Assembly: GCA_045652245.1 (NCBI GenBank)
Contig: JAZRTY010000041.1
Location: forward strand, 1-7,433
Source: SIG622 sp045652245
GTDB lineage: Bacteria > Bacillota > Clostridia > Oscillospirales > CAG-382
DNA: 7,433 bases
Reading direction: 5' to 3'
Of this stretch, positions 6,063 through 7,433 are shown piece by piece. Made by a program: the position numbers and the translations under genes. Under the pieces are notes generated by a model. It was not told the origin of the DNA. It did not search any database and worked only from the letters and a program-made list of their open reading frames with translations. Position 1 is the first letter of the stretch. Each line of letters opens with the position of its first letter.

Positions 6063-6117
6063 GTACAGTGTAGTATGATTGGTAACAGGTTGTGCAAGAG
6101 GATTGTATACAGTTTTG

Positions 6118-6126
6118 TGATATAAT
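6118..6126 (+). promoter_or_regulatory. Extended -10 promoter of the transposase
   Basis: TGATATAAT contains a perfect TATAAT (6121-6126) preceded by TG at the right place for an extended -10 element. No good -35 is found at 16-18 bp, which an extended -10 can tolerate. It lies just inside the left end and 38 bp before the transposase start. Confidence 0.55.
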
Positions 6127-6163
6127 AAAGGCACAAAAAATAACCTAAGAGGAGGTTGTTGAA

Positions 6164-7306
6164 GTGCCTTGGAAGGACAAAACTGTGGAAGAATTAAGAA
6201 AAGAATTTGTCAGTGCAGCAAAAACTGCAAAAAACTTCAGTCTGCTCTGCCGAGAATTCGGAATTAGCAGAAAAACCGGTTACAAATGGGTAGAAAGAAG
6301 CCGCACATCCAACTCTTTATCTGACCGTAGTCATGTGCCTTTAAACATTCCTACCCGAACGCCTGCGGCGGTGGAAGAAGCAATTTTAAGCATTCGGGCA
6401 GACAATCCCGAATGGGGTGCAAAAACAATTCTCAAGGTACTTGAAAACAACGGCTACACAGATTTACCCTGTATACGAACCGCAAACAACATTCTTCAAC
6501 GTAACGGTTGCATAAGTGAGAGCGAATCACAAAAACGGCAAGCCTTTCTTCGTTTTCAAAGAGAACATTGCAACGACCTCTGGCAAATTGATTTCAAAGG
6601 TGATTTTCCTTTGCTTGACGGTACACGATGCTTTCCGTTTGATATCATTGATGATTGTTCCCGGTATTGTATCGGCATTTTTGCAAAAAACAACACACAG
6701 GGTATAACACAGAGTATGGAAGCTGCATTCAGGGAATATGGCCTTCCCACAGCTATTTTATCTGATAATGGGGGGCAATTTGCCGGAATTCGAGGTGGCT
6801 ATACTCAATTTGAAAGATGGTTGATGGACTTAGATGTATTACCGATTCACGGACGACCATTGCATCCTCAGACACAAGGTAAGATAGAACGCTTTCATCG
6901 TACAATGAAAAATGAACTCATAAAGAGAAAAGCTTTCATAGACATTTCTGATGCAGATAAGCACCTGAATGAATGGCGGATTAAATATAACGAAGTGAGA
7001 CCGCATGAAGCAATAAATATGCTGTGTCCTGCTGATGTTTACAAACCGAGTGAAAGAAAATATCCGGATAAAATAAAATTGTATGAATATAGCGGAACAT
7101 ACCGGATAGTAAAAGTAAACTACAAAGGTTATCTGAGATTTGACAGCAAAGTATTTTATCTCAGTGAAACTATGAGTGGAGCAGAGCTGGAGCTTCGTCC
7201 GGCAGAAGGAATGAACACAGCATTATGCTATCGTAATTACAAGATTGCAGAAATAAATATAGAGCAGGAGCAATTAGTAAATCGTAGGATTTCACGCATC
7301 CTGTGA
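6164..7306 (+). CDS. IS481-family DDE transposase
   Basis: Catalyses cutting and strand transfer of the element's ends; 380 residues, single frame, apparently intact. An N-terminal helix-turn-helix (about 23-45, NFSLLCREFGISRKTGYKW) binds the ends, followed by the family-typical SLSDRSHVP segment and a second HTH_32-like region (about 66-115). The RNase H-like (rve) core shows the catalytic triad: D143 in WQIDFKGDF, D201 in LSDNGGQF and E242 in GKIERFHRT. A C-terminal beta-rich tail ends at 380. The start is GTG at 6164, chosen because AAGAGGAGG lies 8 nt upstream. Unlike IS3 elements there is no separate orfA or frameshift site. It may be active, but nothing in the window shows transposition. 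Confidence 0.93.
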   Translation: MPWKDKTVEELRKEFVSAAKTAKNFSLLCREFGISRKTGYKWVERSRTSNSLSDRSHVPLNIPTRTPAAVEEAILSIRADNPEWGAKTILKVLENNGYTDLPCIRTANNILQRNGCISESESQKRQAFLRFQREHCNDLWQIDFKGDFPLLDGTRCFPFDIIDDCSRYCIGIFAKNNTQGITQSMEAAFREYGLPTAILSDNGGQFAGIRGGYTQFERWLMDLDVLPIHGRPLHPQTQGKIERFHRTMKNELIKRKAFIDISDADKHLNEWRIKYNEVRPHEAINMLCPADVYKPSERKYPDKIKLYEYSGTYRIVKVNYKGYLRFDSKVFYLSETMSGAELELRPAEGMNTALCYRNYKIAEINIEQEQLVNRRISRIL

Positions 7307-7315
7307 GGCGCCCGG

Positions 7316-7368
7316 AGTGCATTGGAATCCCTCTCTCCGCTACGCTTTGTTTGGGATTCCAATGCACT
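7316..7368. repeat. Long perfect inverted repeat (hairpin) inside the IS right end
   Basis: AGTGCATTGGAATCCC at 7316-7331 pairs perfectly with 7353-7368, giving a 16-bp stem with a 21-nt loop. It starts 10 bp after the transposase stop and ends about 27 bp before the conserved end motif. No T-run follows, so it is not a classical rho-independent terminator. It could stop or stabilise the mRNA 3' end, or block read-through from outside. Confidence 0.8.
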
Positions 7369-7433
7369 TATTCAAGAAGATAAAACTGTAACCTATCCTC
7401 TTGCACAAGTGTTTACAATCTTACTGTTGACAG

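Larger units (their letters stand above)
6062..7432 (+). mobile_element. IS481-family insertion sequence, about 1.37 kb
   Basis: A single transposase gene is flanked by related inverted ends. The left end carries TTGTGCAAGAGGAT at 6090-6103 and ACAG at 6109-6112. The right end, read on the minus strand, carries the same TTGTGCAAGAGGAT at 7408-7395 and ACAG shortly inside. Outside this core the ends are similar (GATTG..AACA), but the left one is about 4 bp longer. Both tips can be read to begin TGT, as IS481 members do. The exact left tip is uncertain (6062, or 6069), and the right flank is outside the window, so a target duplication cannot be checked. Confidence 0.8.

Noticed and set aside
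5786..6136. Minus-strand open frame of 116 codons
   Set aside because: Antisense to the XRE gene and crosses its terminator, the repeat and the IS end; not a gene.

Overview
Organism: the window looks like a low-to-moderate GC, Gram-positive anaerobe of the Clostridia, most likely Oscillospirales/Ruminococcaceae from the gut. Three things support this: an IspH enzyme fused to ribosomal protein S1-type domains, the order HI0933-type flavoprotein - cmk - ispH, and a secreted protein whose Cys/hydrophobic/Cys C-terminus I recall from that group. The taxonomic call is inference from gene content; no database was searched.

Layout. (1) Positions 1-2983, minus strand: a compact housekeeping operon read leftward. 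A BaiN/HI0933-like flavoprotein is followed by cytidylate kinase (4-bp ATGA overlap) and then by an ispH-S1 fusion (start codon immediately after the cmk stop) that runs off the left edge. A plausible promoter lies just upstream of the flavoprotein. (2) Positions 2984-3373: a non-coding spacer holding two inverted copies of a REP-like GC palindrome in AT-rich surroundings, and the terminator of the next gene. (3) Positions 3374-5592, minus strand: one large secreted-protein gene (739 residues once repaired) with signal peptide, L-type-lectin-like domain, papain-like cysteine-peptidase-like domain, beta-rich region, acidic linker and a C-terminal Cys-helix-Cys module. It is split by a -1 shift at a run of eight A residues. 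(4) Positions 5593-5721: a divergent intergenic region with a near-consensus promoter for the secreted protein, flanked by two inverted copies of a 14-bp motif. (5) Positions 5722-5958, plus strand: a small XRE-type regulator, followed by an intrinsic terminator. (6) Positions 5992-6062: a third REP-like copy, cut off by an insertion sequence. (7) Positions 6062-7432: an IS481-family element with an intact DDE transposase and a strong hairpin between the transposase stop and the right end. The window ends at the likely right tip of the element.

How it fits together: the left third is conserved core metabolism (isoprenoid precursor synthesis, CMP phosphorylation, translation). The right two thirds look like an accessory island: a cell-surface or secreted lectin-peptidase that may switch on and off at a homopolymer, a divergent regulator that may bind the inverted repeats, and repeat/IS material. 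The regulator-target link and the switching are hypotheses.
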